DNA from: Brachypterus glaber
Lineage: Eukaryota; Arthropoda; Insecta; Coleoptera; Kateretidae
Length of the DNA stretch: 64,000 bases
Assembly (NCBI GenBank): GCA_958510825.1
Contig: OY294050.1
Span: 43,413,249-43,477,248, forward strand
Reading direction: 5' to 3'
The notes under the pieces are model-generated. The model made no database searches, was not told where the DNA came from, and saw only the letters and a list, made by a program, of their open reading frames with translations. The position numbers were made by a program, and so were the translations under genes. Within the stretch, counting starts at the first letter, position 1. The number at the start of each line of letters is the position of its first letter. Below are positions 44,431 to 54,735 of this stretch, piece by piece.

Positions 44431-45055
44431 CATCTAAAATGATTAGTTTCGTCCAAACCAAATTCAGTATTTTTTACAGTGTAACCATGGATGCCATTTA
44501 ATATTTTCTTGGAAAATAATTAAAATATGGGTTATAAATCATTTAAAGTTAATTTAGATGGAAAATGTACTTTTAATTATATCTTATCTCTCATTATGTT
44601 TGTGCAACTTTAATTTATCATCAAATTCGACAAGGTTTCAGGCCGATGAGGCCTATGAAAATTCGTAAGGAATCTTCAACTCAATTCTGAGTTAATTAAG
44701 CAAAAGTTTGAACATTTGATAACTTCCATTTAAGTGGAATGAAAATTCGGGGAGCGGAAAATAAGTTGGAGGATTAATTTTCAAATACACTTTTAATTTT
44801 AACAAAATTAGCTGATTATAGCTAGCGAAAAAGTTTTTCCGTTTTATTAATTTTACACTAAAGTATTATTATTTAAAACTTTATCCGTACTTAAAATTTT
44901 TTACACTGTAGAAAAGCCTGGTTTGCAAATTGAAATTTTTTCTTTTTCTTATGATTTATAAATGTCACTTTAAAATTTACCAAATTATAAAAGATATTGT
45001 CAAGAGTTGGCTAGGTAGCCATACGGGCTTTTTACCTAAATTTAATAAAACAATT
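44431..45055. other. Unannotated; one diverged direct repeat
   Basis: A stretch of about 130 bp around 44705-44845 (GGAATGAAAATTCGGGGAGC, AGCGAAAAAGTTTTT) has a diverged relative at 46288-46410. No gene. Confidence 0.4.
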
Positions 45056-45064
45056 TTATTTATT

Positions 45065-45337
45065 GGGAGATTTAGCTCAGTGGTCAATGGCATCGATATA
45101 GCCTGACACTGATCTAATGATCGTGAGTTCAAACCTCACTGGCGCCGATTGCCTTTTTCAGTTAATTAATAATTGAAATTTTTCGAAGGCGTACTCCCTA
45201 GATATATTGGTTCGAAAGTCAATTAAAGCCGGTGGTTCCCTCTACTACTAGCCCACACAAGTCCTGGACTTAGGGGATGCTTAATTAAGTAGAATAGTAC
45301 GAGGTTAAAAACAAACATAAACAAACAAACAAACATA
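45065..45337 (+). mobile_element. tRNA-derived SINE
   Basis: It begins GGGAGATTTAGCTCAGTGGT, with a pol III A box TAGCTCAGTGG (45073-45083) and a B box within GAGTTCAAACCTC. A perfect T-arm is formed by GTGAG, loop TTCAAAC and CTCAC (45123-45139). The acceptor stem cannot form, so it is not a tRNA. A body of about 190 bp, unrelated to tRNA, includes AGCCGGTGGTTCCCTCTACT and AGTCCTGGACTTAGGGGATG and ends in (AAAC)n. TTATTTAT flanks it at 45056-45063 and 45338-45345. SINEs are transcribed by RNA polymerase III and mobilised by LINE proteins; the partner LINE cannot be told from this tail. Confidence 0.8.
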
Positions 45338-45345
45338 TTATTTAT

Positions 45346-45730
45346 AAATTAGTACCTTATATTACATACAGATGTTTTGCACACCAAGCTTTCTAGTGTT
45401 ATTGTAAACTAAGATTGAAATTAAATAAACTAGGTTTATTTGTAAAACATCGTGGTATAAATACGATACTTAGATGAAATGATGAAGAATTAGAAAATTA
45501 TTAGATTATCAGATTGGATAGTCGATAGTCGGGTAGTCCCCAAAGTGGGCAGTGCCCATTGGGCAAAGTAACTAACACTGACATCTCACAAACCTAGTGG
45601 TAAGAAGAACGTGTTTTATAAATAAGAGTTTAATTACCCAAAACCCGTATCCACAAAATGAAGAAGAAGAATCATTATTCGTGACACAAAGAACCCGTAT
45701 TCGTGACAATATTTTCTAAAACCATGTATA
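45346..45730. other. No recognised feature
   Basis: Mixed-composition interval with GTCCCCAAAGTGGGCAGTGC near 45536. Nothing assigned. Confidence 0.4.
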
Positions 45731-46200
45731 TACCGGGTGTTCCAACTCTATTTACCCAACGATTCTCTCGAAAACTTAAAATGATAATCAAATTCTGCGA
45801 AAACCATCTTAAATGAGACAACTTAAACTATCTTTTAGCATATATTTGATACTTTCAACTCTTAACATGTGGGCAGGGGGCATAGGGGGACATTTTTATA
45901 ATGGAAAGGAGGGTCGTGTAATATATCATTTTAAAGCTTATTAAAATCTCCATTTAACTATATATTTTTTAATTTTTTAAATTTTTTTGGGTTTAAAATA
46001 GGGTTGCAAATGCGTATTTTTGTCAAAATTACTCTAAAAAAATGTTTTTTTTTTTTAAGTTACTAATTTCATGATAAAAAAACGGAAAATATACTTTTAA
46101 ACTAATTTTAATTGACATAAATAAAAATTACAAAAAAAAAACATAAAAAAAACGCATTTTTTAGCACAAAAAATGAAAGAATCAAATCCTTAAAAAAGAG
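45731..46200. mobile_element. Foldback remnant related to 12651-13373
   Basis: It starts TACCGGGTGTTCCAACTCTA. From about 45817 it follows the left arm and centre of the 12.7-kb foldback (GAGACAACTTAAACTATCTT, GGAGGGTCGTGTAATATATC). The right arm is missing. The same starting phrase, inverted, closes a short stretch near 38390 (GGGACACCCGGTA). Confidence 0.6.
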
Positions 46201-46406
46201 ATATCTTTCCGCACGCTCGTAGAAAAAAACATTACATACGAGACTAGTCCAAACCAAGTATTAAAAATTAAATTTTCAATAACTTTTAAGTCGAATGAAA
46301 ATTTCTGGAGCTTAAAATAAATTAACATAGAGGGATAAATAAAATAAATGATTAATTTCGAAAATCCACAAAAATTAACTGATTAAAGTAAGCGAAAAAG
46401 TTTTTA

Positions 46407-47351
46407 AAGGAGGGTATGGAATTTTGGGCTAAATCGCCTGCAACGATAAGACTTTACATGCTTATAGATACATAAAAAATTAATACTTAGCCAAAATTTC
46501 AGCCCTTTTTACATCCCGGAAAATACTTTAATTAATTATTTTAATTAAGAATTTTGACATATGTCAATGTACGATTTGGCAACATTGCACGAAACTTCAA
46601 GTGTCAAATGTCATCTCGTCAAAATATAAATAACTTTGCAACTACTACAGTGGGGCCAAAGTGGGTCTGTGTTGTGTTCACTGCTCTTGACCATAATATT
46701 AAAATATTTGGTTGTGTTTTATTAGTTTTCACGGATTTAATATACTGTAATTCAATGTGTAATTAGGCTGGACTTATGTGACTAGTTTATTAAGTTTCAG
46801 TACGATTGTGGAGTTATTTTTGAGGTATTTATACTATAATAACATTGTAAGCAAACTATTAGCTTCAACGATAACCCGAAGCATCTAGTTCCATGGGACA
46901 GTGTTACCCAAGACAATTAATTTAATCTGGCTTTCAACATGTTAAATTAGTTTATTTCCATGATAGGATTTAAAACTAGATTATGAAAAAGTTACACATA
47001 GACTTTTAACTTATAATATTAATTAAATATATTTATTTAAAAATAAATATATTTAATTAATATTGAACAGTGTTTTTATTATACATTCTATCTAAACGTA
47101 TTTATGTTAGTTTTGTAAATAAACAAAAAATATTGCTTTTTTTCAGTCACATTTAGCGCAAGAATAATGCGATGTTGTCGGGTTTACGATATCAAATAAT
47201 TCCTTAGTTTTTATTTATTTTTTTTCATTTTGTTCTTTATCAACAAATAACACAGTTTTTATCATTTCTTTTCATCATTTTGCACTTTTTTAAACAAAAA
47301 CATATTTTTCTTATTTAGCCCAAAACTCCTATTTAAAACGATATCCTTCTT
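46407..47351 (+). mobile_element. Single copy of the 6-9 kb palindrome element
   Basis: About 945 bp from AAGGAGGGTATGGAATTTTG to ACGATATCCTTCTTTA. Short imperfect inverted tips are visible (AAGGAGGGTAT and TTTTGGGCTAAAT at the left; the complements of AAGGATATCG and TTTTGGGCTAAAT at the right). It shares most of its length with 6215-7138. The 68-codon frame near 46554 is not conserved in the other copies and is not counted as a gene. Confidence 0.7.
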
Positions 47352-47955
47352 TATATTAAGACTAAATATCCTAAACCTAAATTTTTAAAAAGTTTTTTAT
47401 TTTAACGTTGAAACTACAATAATTCCATAATAAATCTTAAATATGTTAACATAAATTAACCCATGATAACCTTTAATTGTCCATAAAACCCATATTAACT
47501 TTGAGTACACAAACCTATTTTTGTTGTTGTAAATTTTACAATAACTCTTCCTAGTACAGAGTCTAAAATAAATAGTAATTTTATTTTATTAACCAACAAA
47601 CGTTATAATCTAGATTATTCAAAGATCAATATGCTCCTATTGAGCGTGAATAAGAACCCTTAAGCAGTTTTTAACAATTTTGAAGTTAATATTATGCTTA
47701 ATTACTGTTTGTTTACTGTTCTCATCGTTTATTCATTTATTACAATACCAAGATAATTACTCTTAGAGTAACTCTTCGTATAATAGTTATAATCTAATTT
47801 AGTAAAGCCTGCAAAATTAACAATATTTAAGGGTACACATAAAAATCAATATCCTTCAAATAAGTTTATTGGTTTTTACTTTCTCCAGGAAAGTGTTAGT
47901 AAACAAATAGATTTTTTTTTCATTGTTTTTTTTATATTCGTTTCTCGAAGGTTTA
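47352..47955. other. No recognised feature
   Basis: AT-rich interval. Nothing recognised. Confidence 0.4.
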
Positions 47956-48755
47956 TACAGGGTAAGGGAACGTTCAAGTATTACGTAACGCTCCTAGGGG
48001 GGCGGGTCATTGTGGAGTGTTACGCCCATGTTAATGTTATAGGAAAATAGCGTTACGAGGGGGGGAGGGTACAAAATGACCAAAATTTGCGTTACGTAAT
48101 ACTTGAACGTTCCCCAATCTATGCCAAAATTTAAGAGGTGATTCTAGTTTCAAAAATATTAAGAAAAATTCCTATAAAGGTTGGTCCGAAAATGAGCCCT
48201 AAGGGAGTTACGGCTCTTTAAAATTCTAATAAAAATACGGGTTTTAATTAATTAATAACCCTGGTACCCTTTAAGCTAGAGCGACGAGCTTTTGCATGTA
48301 TACTAGTATTAATAAAGTGAATAAGTTTATGTTAATTTATTTTTTTGAATTTATCCAGAGGCGTGCCTAGACGGACAAAATATGTGAGGCTTAACACATT
48401 TTTGCCCCAAAGTTTTACTAGTGTATGTTTTTTGGATTTAAAAAAAATACAGATTCCTTGAATAAAAATACACAAAAAAAATATCATATAGTGTAACACC
48501 GTAGGACCAACCGTTTAAAACAAAAATGCAAATAAGAGGAACAACATTTTGTGCCGTCAAAAACGTTACTTTTTAAAAGGCTATTACTCCTTTAATATTA
48601 AATTTAGGTGTTTTGGTGAAGAATACTTTTTTGCTCAGTTTTAAATGAAGAATCACCCTGCAGCATTAAAGTTTCATTAATGCTTTTTTTTGTTCCCCAT
48701 TCAATATGTCATCTTCGAAGGGCCGTAGCTCTCTTAGGGCTCATTTCCTGTTCCC
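47956..48755. mobile_element. FB1-type copy with a MITE inserted at its tip
   Basis: It opens TACAGGGT. After the inserted MITE (47966-48115) it continues ATGCCAAAATTTAAGAGGTG, the inverse of the right part of the copy at 24795-26020. Shared internal phrases include AGAGGCGTGCCTAGACGGAC. The far end decays near 48755. Confidence 0.7.
47966..48115. mobile_element. 150-bp MITE, GGGAACGTTCAAGTATTACG ends
   Basis: The ends GGGAACGTTCAAGTATTACG then TAACGC and the exact complement (GCGTTACGTAATACTTGAAC then GTTCCC) bracket a G-rich centre. Partial copies lie near 33631, 50612-50682, 61903-61993 and 63839-63872. No ORF. Confidence 0.8.
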
Positions 48756-49257
48756 ATTACTTTTGACTTGGTAAAACTGACTTATTAAATTTGTCAAAAA
48801 CCCAGCTTCCTAAACTGTCCCATTCAATAATATGTCCCATTCATGAGTATTTGCCCTTAAATAGCGACTAAACTTTTGACAGAAACTCTTATTTTTAAAA
48901 TGTTAACTTGAGAGATAAAAAATGATTTAAAAGCCATTTCAGTCTTTCCGATGTGGGAAATAAAAGATTTTTATTAAAAATATTTATTGATATTAAAAAT
49001 AAATCAGTGGATTTAAACTCCATAAAAAAGACAAACTGATCATTTCCTCGTTTCCACCCTTAACCACCAAAAATAAAAGTTAAGATGTCGTTATGTTTAA
49101 ACATCCATAAGTAGAGTTTTGGGTATAAAACCAGTCGTCTCGAATGAGCAAGAATACTATTCATAAAAAAGGTTATGTTCAGAAACAATTTATTATATTT
49201 TGAGGGGAGGGTGGTCATGGAAAAAATTAAAGTAACATTTTTAGTGTAGTCAGGGAG
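48756..49257. other. Unannotated; 5' flank of a LINE
   Basis: TTCAGAAACAATTTATTATA and GTAACATTTTTAGTGTAGT (49167-49254) recur in diverged form at 49990-50075, so the LINE at 49258-49924 may lie between two copies of an older repeat. Confidence 0.45.
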
Positions 49258-49924
49258 TGTGTAGAAGGCTTGGAAGAGTTAGCAAGGACCAAAAACGTTC
49301 AACTGGTATGGGTACCGGGTCATAGTGGAATTCCCGGAAACGAGAAGGCAGATAAACTTGCAAGTCTCGGATCAGGGATGGCCTGCACAGGGCCGGAACC
49401 TAAATTAGGTGTTACAAGGAAGCAAGTAAAGACCGCTCTCGATGAGTGGGTTTATACCAAGCTAAAGGAGCAATGGAGGGCGGTCGACGGTTGCCGGCAA
49501 GCTAGGGACTTCCTGAATGGCCCAAGCAAATCAAAGACCGACTGGTTGTTGGAAAAAGGAAGAAATGCACTCAGACAACTTGTAGGGCCACTGCAAGCTA
49601 AGGAAGCACCTGGCAACAATGCGGATTCTAGAGAGTCCGCTATGCCCAGAGTGCGGAGAGGATGAAACATCCTCTCATTACTTAGCCGAGTGTGTCAGAT
49701 ACGACAGAATCAGGTTGCAAGTCTTTGAAACTCAAAGACTCAACCAAGAGGAACTAAGAGATCTCCCCTGGGCCAATATCTTGACCTTTATTGAAAGGAC
49801 GGGCAGGTTCAAGGAGGACTCAAATTAGTAAATGGCTGGGATTGCCAGGGGTGACAAAAAGGGCCAGAAATGGCCTAGTTGTCCGAATTTGGCCAACCCA
49901 AAAATTTACTACTACTACTACTAT
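49258..49924 (+). mobile_element. 5'-truncated I/R1-like LINE
   Basis: It carries the RNase H end and C-terminal zinc knuckle of the second ORF, a short 3' untranslated region and a (CTA)n tail (49906-49921). Its base composition is near 50% G+C by eye, clearly higher than that of its flanks. This suggests it is young or came from a lineage with different composition. Its 5' end is truncated at about 49258. Confidence 0.8.
49270..49828 (+). pseudogene. I/R1-type LINE ORF2 C-terminus: RNase H and zinc knuckle (frameshifted)
   Basis: The first frame contains VQLVWVPGHSGIPGNEKADK, the C-terminal signature of RNase H (catalytic-site region HSG..GNE.AD), which removes RNA from the RNA-DNA hybrid in I-clade and R1-type elements. 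About 80 residues later a one-base insertion near 49588 (GGGCCACTGC) shifts the frame. The second frame carries the conserved GHCKLRKHL-type segment, then a zinc knuckle CPECGEDETSSHYLAEC, and ends at the stop at 49826-49828. The N-terminal endonuclease and reverse transcriptase are absent. The single frameshift is the only visible defect in the retained part. Confidence 0.85.
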
Positions 49925-50704
49925 ATGTAGCTTTATTTTATCATTCATGTGGTTTTTAAATTTTTCTTGTATTGTGAATAATAAGAAAGTTACGTCTAGA
50001 AACAATTTTTTACATATTGGGGAAAGGGAGGGCGGGGCTGCTGGAAAAAAATACAATAACATTTTTTGTGTAGTTTTATTTAACTTTCTATGTTGTTTTT
50101 TTTTTTTAATTTTTCTTCTATTGTAAATAAGAAAAAAACGACCGAAACAACAACCCCTTTCCCCCAACCAATTTTGCTCAAATACGAAGTAGTCCAAGAT
50201 AATATAAAAATGCATCTGCATACCAAATTTCAAGTCGCTAGCTCAAAGCGTTGTTAAGTTATCGTGGATACAGACAGACAGACAGACATCATTTTTTATT
50301 GCTTATTTTGATTTTTTTCGAAGTTTCAGGAAAAAATAAGATGATTTAAGCAAAAAAAAATTGATTCAATCACAATACTCTATTTTATGAGAAAGTAAAA
50401 ACATACACCAGTTGTCCCAACTAGTTAACTAATAGAGATCATTTAGTTTTTCGCGTTATTATTAAAGCTATTCCAAATGAAATTATTTATAATTTATATA
50501 TAAATTATAATTAAATTATAACTTAAATATAAGTTATAATTAAATAAACAATATTTAATTACTATGCAATTTTTTTGCATATTTTAACACACCCAAAGTT
50601 AAAAAAAAGTAAAAAAAGTTCAAGCGTAATACTTGAACTTGAAAAGTCCAAACGCAAATTTTGATCATTTTGGACCAAACTGTATTTTTTAGATTAAATT
50701 TAGA
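49925..50704. other. Unannotated, old repeat fragments
   Basis: It includes the diverged direct repeat of 49167-49254, a (CAGA)n phrase near 50272 and an AT palindrome (TATAATTTATATATAAATTA near 50491). A fragment of the GGGAACG MITE family lies at 50612-50682. No gene. Confidence 0.45.
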
Positions 50705-51367
50705 TACGTGTAGTATTTCTATTAAAAGCTTAAAACCATCTGAAAAAGCTTAAAATAAATCTCAGTCTTTGCTTTTTAAAGCTATCAAATAAAATTTAAA
50801 TAAAGTGCAGTTTTTTTAGAATATTAAACAAGTTTGTTGTTGTTTTCGGGTCAATTTTACTTGATTTGACTGATACACTGGCGTGCGCGTTTAAAATATT
50901 ATTATTAATATGATAGGTAAGTTGCAAAGCAAAGCAAAATATTTGAAGGGGATGGGGGAATCTCAACACCAGTGCAGTAGTAGGGATAGGAGTTGTTTCG
51001 GTGATCGTTGCATCTGCAGTCTGCAAAACAAACCATTGCGCATCTAATCTAATTTGAACACGGCCAATGAGGGGTACTGGCGCTGAGATTCCCCTACACC
51101 TTCAAATCTTTTGCTTCGTTCATTCTTGGGTACTCAACTTAACTACAATCCAAAGTGTTCCATAATTTTCACGCGCACTGTGTCCACGTTAATGTATTTG
51201 TCATATTCTAAACTTGACACTTAACATACCCAACAAAGTTAAATATTTTTTAAGTAGCAATATTAATATTTTTTCTTTTTTTAGATTGTTTTTAATAAAT
51301 ACTATTACAGACAAAGACTGAGCTATATCAGGTGGTTTTACGCCTTTTTATAAAAATACTACACGTA
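50705..51367. repeat. 663-bp foldback element
   Basis: TACGTGTAGTATTTCTATTA at the left and the complement of AATACTACACGTA at the right bound it. Inner matched pairs include TTTGAAGGGGATGGGGGAAT against ATTCCCCTACACCTTCAAA, and ACTGGCGTGCGCG against CGCGCACTGT. The arms are diverged (about 75-80% by eye). No ORF. Confidence 0.65.
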
Positions 51368-51945
51368 CCTTTTTTTTGTGTTTCCTGTATATTGACTGGT
51401 ATTATCAATAACACAAAAAAAAAGATTGGTCTGTCTTAGTCGCGATATCCGGCACAGAATTACCTTTTTAATTTTATAGTAAGGTAAAATACCAAATTTC
51501 AACCAAATCGATCAAGATCATGAGAAAATTGGGGAAAACTTATCTAGTGAAATAGTCTGTTAAGAAGAAGGGGTCTACGGCTCAAAAATATTTAATAATG
51601 TAGGGTGTAGAAATTTTAGGGAAATTAAATAATTTGTTAAAAAGTCCAAACGGTCAATCCTACGGCATTTCAACAAGAGTACCTTTTTTGTGTTTCCTGT
51701 ATATTGGTATTATCAATAACACCAAAAAAAAGATTGGTCTGTCTTAGTCGGGATATCCGGCACAGAATTACCTTTTTAATTTTATAGTAAGGTAAAATAC
51801 CAAATTTCAACCAAATCGATCAAGATCATGAGAAAATTGGGGAAAACTTATCTCGTGAAAAGGCCTATTAAGAAGAAGGGCTCTACTGCTCACAAATATA
51901 TAAGAATGTAGGGTGTAGAAATTTTAGGGAAATTAAATAATTTGT
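51367..51945. repeat. Direct repeat of about 265 bp, two copies, offset 314
   Basis: TTTCCTGTATATTGACTGGT at 51381 and TTTCCTGTATATTGGTATTA at 51693 start two nearly identical stretches that run to GAAATTTTAGGGAAATTAAA. The 45-bp joint (AAACGGTCAATCCTACGGCA...AACAAGAGTACC) is FB1-like. A local duplication of an FB1-associated sequence. Confidence 0.75.
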
Positions 51946-52315
51946 TTGTAGGGATAGGATAAGATGAAAATCCGCTTTAAATTATTCCGATGACATTAAA
52001 AACAGCTTTAGGTACACTTTGTTTTAAAACAGAATAAAAGGCCGGTAAAAATATAATTTTATAATTATCTAGCTTTTAAGCAAGAGATTAAAAACTAAAA
52101 ATAAAAAAACGATAATTAACATTATTCTGTAACATAGGTATTATTTAAAATGTAGGTTTTTAAAAGGTAATCCTACATTGTGTTAAACTCAAATATGATT
52201 AAAACGGACATTTTGAAAATTCAATGAGTAATCCTTCCAGCTTTCCAAAGTGCTCCATCCGGTTTTATCTTGCCAAATACCAAGTATTGGTAAATATTTT
52301 TGTTATACAGGGTGG
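51946..52315. other. No recognised feature
   Basis: AT-rich interval. Nothing recognised. Confidence 0.4.
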
Positions 52316-53262
52316 TCCAAAAAACCGGACACTTTTTTTCCGTTTGAAGGATCTTTACTTACTTTGAAATTAATAGGCTCAAAATATACATATGTATAAG
52401 ATTCAGTGTATAATTTTATTTAGTAAGAAAGCTTTTTCTAAAGGGGTTATGGTTATGGTTATTACGGTGGAGGGTAGCTATCTACATGCGCTTAGGCCAC
52501 TTAGCTGGGCCCATTGTACTACCTCCCTTTGGTCTCTAAAGGGGTTATTTTAGACCCATGGTAAATATAAAAAATGATAACTTTTCGTCTGTATTATGTT
52601 AAATGGTATATCTTCAATAGTTTTGTGTGTTTACCTTTTAATTTAAAATTGTAATTATTTTTTTATTATAATTTTTCCGAAAGGCTACAGATAGCGTTAA
52701 AGGGATTTTTTAGCTTGAAAAAAATGATTAAGTAGGCGGTTATCTAAAAGTAATTTTGACATGTCTCAAAAAATAATATGTCAAATTAAAAATATTAAAG
52801 GGACCTAATAAATAGGTATTTTATACCTAAGACAGTTTAATTTAACATATAACATATTAAAACTGCATTGTGGTGGATATATATTTTAAGGAAGATGAAC
52901 AATAAATAACGAATATACACATGTAAAAACAAAATTGTGTAGAAAAATAACAAATAAGTCTAGTTTTTGTCAAAACAAAAACAAGTGCTTAACTTAAAAT
53001 AAAGGATAATGGGAATTTTTGTAAAGCAATATGAAATTATTACTACAAATAAGCAACCAAGATCCTGTACCATAATGTGCTTTTATATTATGGTTAAAAA
53101 GCTTTATTACTGAACAATATGATAATACTTTAAATAAATAAAATTATCTTCCAAATCTTACATGTTTTTAGTATTTCATTTCAAATTTGATGTAAATCGG
53201 TCAAAAGGCAAAAAAGTTTTAACGGTTTAAAAAGTGTCCGTTTTTTTTTGGGCCACCCTGTA
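52316..53262. mobile_element. 947-bp DNA element with TACAGGGTGG ends
   Basis: TACAGGGTGGTCCAAAAAAC then CGGACACTTTTT at the left is complementary to AAAAAGTGTCCG...GGGCCACCCTGTA at the right. Only the outer 30-40 bp are inverted; the interior has no long palindrome and no ORF, so it is probably an internally deleted transposon. The ends suggest a Tc1/mariner-type superfamily, by analogy only. Confidence 0.7.
52451..52535 (-). mobile_element. 85-bp retro-insert with 13-bp target duplication
   Basis: CTAAAGGGGTTAT occurs at 52438-52450 and 52536-52548, exactly flanking an 85-bp segment. Read on the minus strand it starts AGACCAAAGGGAGGTAGTAC and ends in a CCATAA-type short tandem tail. A long exact duplication plus a simple-repeat 3' tail indicates target-primed retrotransposition of a very short LINE or SINE 3' end. 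The segment is GC-rich relative to its host element. Confidence 0.7.
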
Positions 53263-53725
53263 TTAGTATTTATGCCAAGAAATTGGACACATTACTCAAA
53301 TTCGATAAATTTTTTAACCTTTTTTCCATCTGGGAACACTTGGCATTAAGAATTATTTAATAATAAAAATACAAACTTTATGTGAACCTAGTTTTGGAAA
53401 AATTAGTTTTCAAGTTGAAGTATCTATTGATAGAGGGCAGTATCTAATATTTCCAGTAAATATTTAAATAGCTGATCATGCCATGCATTTTTGAGGTTAG
53501 CTGGGAAGAAGAATATCTGGTTTATATACCTACAAATCTCTCCGAAATTGCAAATGCTACATTAGACAAGTCACCATCGAAATCGCGAAGTGTACGATTT
53601 AGCCTACGAAAAAAATTTAAAATGAGCTAAGGAAGGTTTTAGTTTATTTCGAAAGGGTTTTATTGGCCTATTTAAATTCAAAAATTAATATTAAAAAAAA
53701 ATATATAGGATGCTTGAAGAAAGAA
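53263..53725. other. No recognised feature
   Basis: AT-rich interval. Nothing recognised. Confidence 0.4.
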
Positions 53726-53861
53726 TAGTATGTTTCATCAGAGGAAAAGTGAAGATTTTTTTTACTCGTCTGCAGTTTCCGGACTCCGCTTCGTGTCGTC
53801 CGTAAATTCTACAGACTAGTAAAAAAAGCTTCACTTTTCCTCTTAGTAAAACAATATACTA
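53726..53861. mobile_element. 136-bp palindromic MITE
   Basis: TAGTATGTTTCATCAGAGGA then AAAGTGAAG at the left pairs with CTTCACTTTTCCTCTTAGTA at the right, with arms of about 50 bp. The centre has GACTCCGCTTCGTGTCGTCC. No ORF. Confidence 0.7.
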
Positions 53862-53879
53862 TTTTTTTTTGTTTGTTTT

Positions 53880-54376
53880 ACTCACACTTTTGTTTTCTAC
53901 CTTTTTAAAACTGAAATTATAATTAAATTATATTTATCAGAGCATAGTTGTTTCTACAACAAAATGTTCATAAACATGGAACTAGAGGTGCTGATCAAAT
54001 CAGACCTCCTTTTTTTAGATTAGCAAAAAGCATAAACAACAGTCTTAATATTGGACTTTACAATAAGTTACCAGATAACATTAAAATTCTACCGTTTGCG
54101 TCATTTAAAGTTAATATTAAAAGAGCTATGCTCAAGAATGCTTTTTGTACCATAAAAGAACTTATGGAGACTCCATCACTGGAAATTTTTAACAATTAGT
54201 TTGTAACTTTGTATTTTGTAGAGTTTCTTTGTTTATTTTATGTTTGATATATGAATTGTAATTTTTCTAATTTATTTTGTACTTTATACTGTATACTGTG
54301 TATTTTTTCATTTGTATTTGACTTGCCATATATTGTAAAGTAAAATGGCCAATAAAGATTATTATTATTATTATTA
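53880..54376 (+). mobile_element. LINE 3' end with (ATT)n tail
   Basis: A C-terminal ORF remnant followed by about 150 bp of 3' untranslated region with AATAAA at 54351 and an ATT-type tail (54356-54375). The 5' edge is uncertain. Confidence 0.7.
53951..54199 (+). pseudogene. LINE reverse transcriptase C-terminal tail
   Basis: About 80 residues at the extreme C-terminus of a Jockey-like polyprotein. HGTRGADQIRPPFFRLAKS corresponds to the TR..D..R.P..R region, and LYNKLPDNIKILPFASFKVN to the LP..I....S...FK..IK element seen also in the LINE at 57777-59991. The frame is closed by a stop just upstream and contains no catalytic residues, so it is only a truncation product. Confidence 0.7.
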
Positions 54377-54735
54377 CTGTTTTACGATTTATCTTCTTTT
54401 TTTTGTAAAACAATAATTATTTATCTATCTAAAGATAATTGGATATTGGGAAAAATAATTACAATACAATTAACTAGACATCTTGGCATTTATTTATTAA
54501 ATAATATCAGTACTGGTAAATATTTATACTTCAATAGATATCCATTTACTTAAATCGAGTAAATGTAGTATTTATTAAGCTTTACAAATCCTAATGATAA
54601 ATATGGTTAATTACTTATTTTTATGTAAATATTTATCCTGAATTTTCAAATATTTTTTTCTGTTGACATTTAAAGGGCTTTTTCTTAAAATTTAAATAAT
54701 TTTATTAAAATATATTGAGTAAATTAAGATATATT
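54377..54735. other. No recognised feature
   Basis: AT-rich interval. Nothing recognised. Confidence 0.4.

Noticed and set aside
44636..44668. CCGATGAGGCCTATGAAAA, resembling a hammerhead core
   Set aside because: The core is CCGAUGA rather than CUGAUGA and AGGCC/GGCCT is only a small palindrome; the required GAAA and stems are not in place.
45065..45140. tRNA gene
   Set aside because: A and B boxes and the T-arm are present, but the 5' GGGAGAT has no complementary 3' strand and a SINE body follows.
46554..46766. Plus-strand frame of 70 codons
   Set aside because: The equivalent stretch in the copy at 6360-6570 and the inverted copy near 9100 has changes that do not preserve the frame.
49820..50233. 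Minus-strand frame of 137 codons
   Set aside because: It crosses the LINE 3' tail and poly(A/T) stretches; it looks like translated non-coding sequence.
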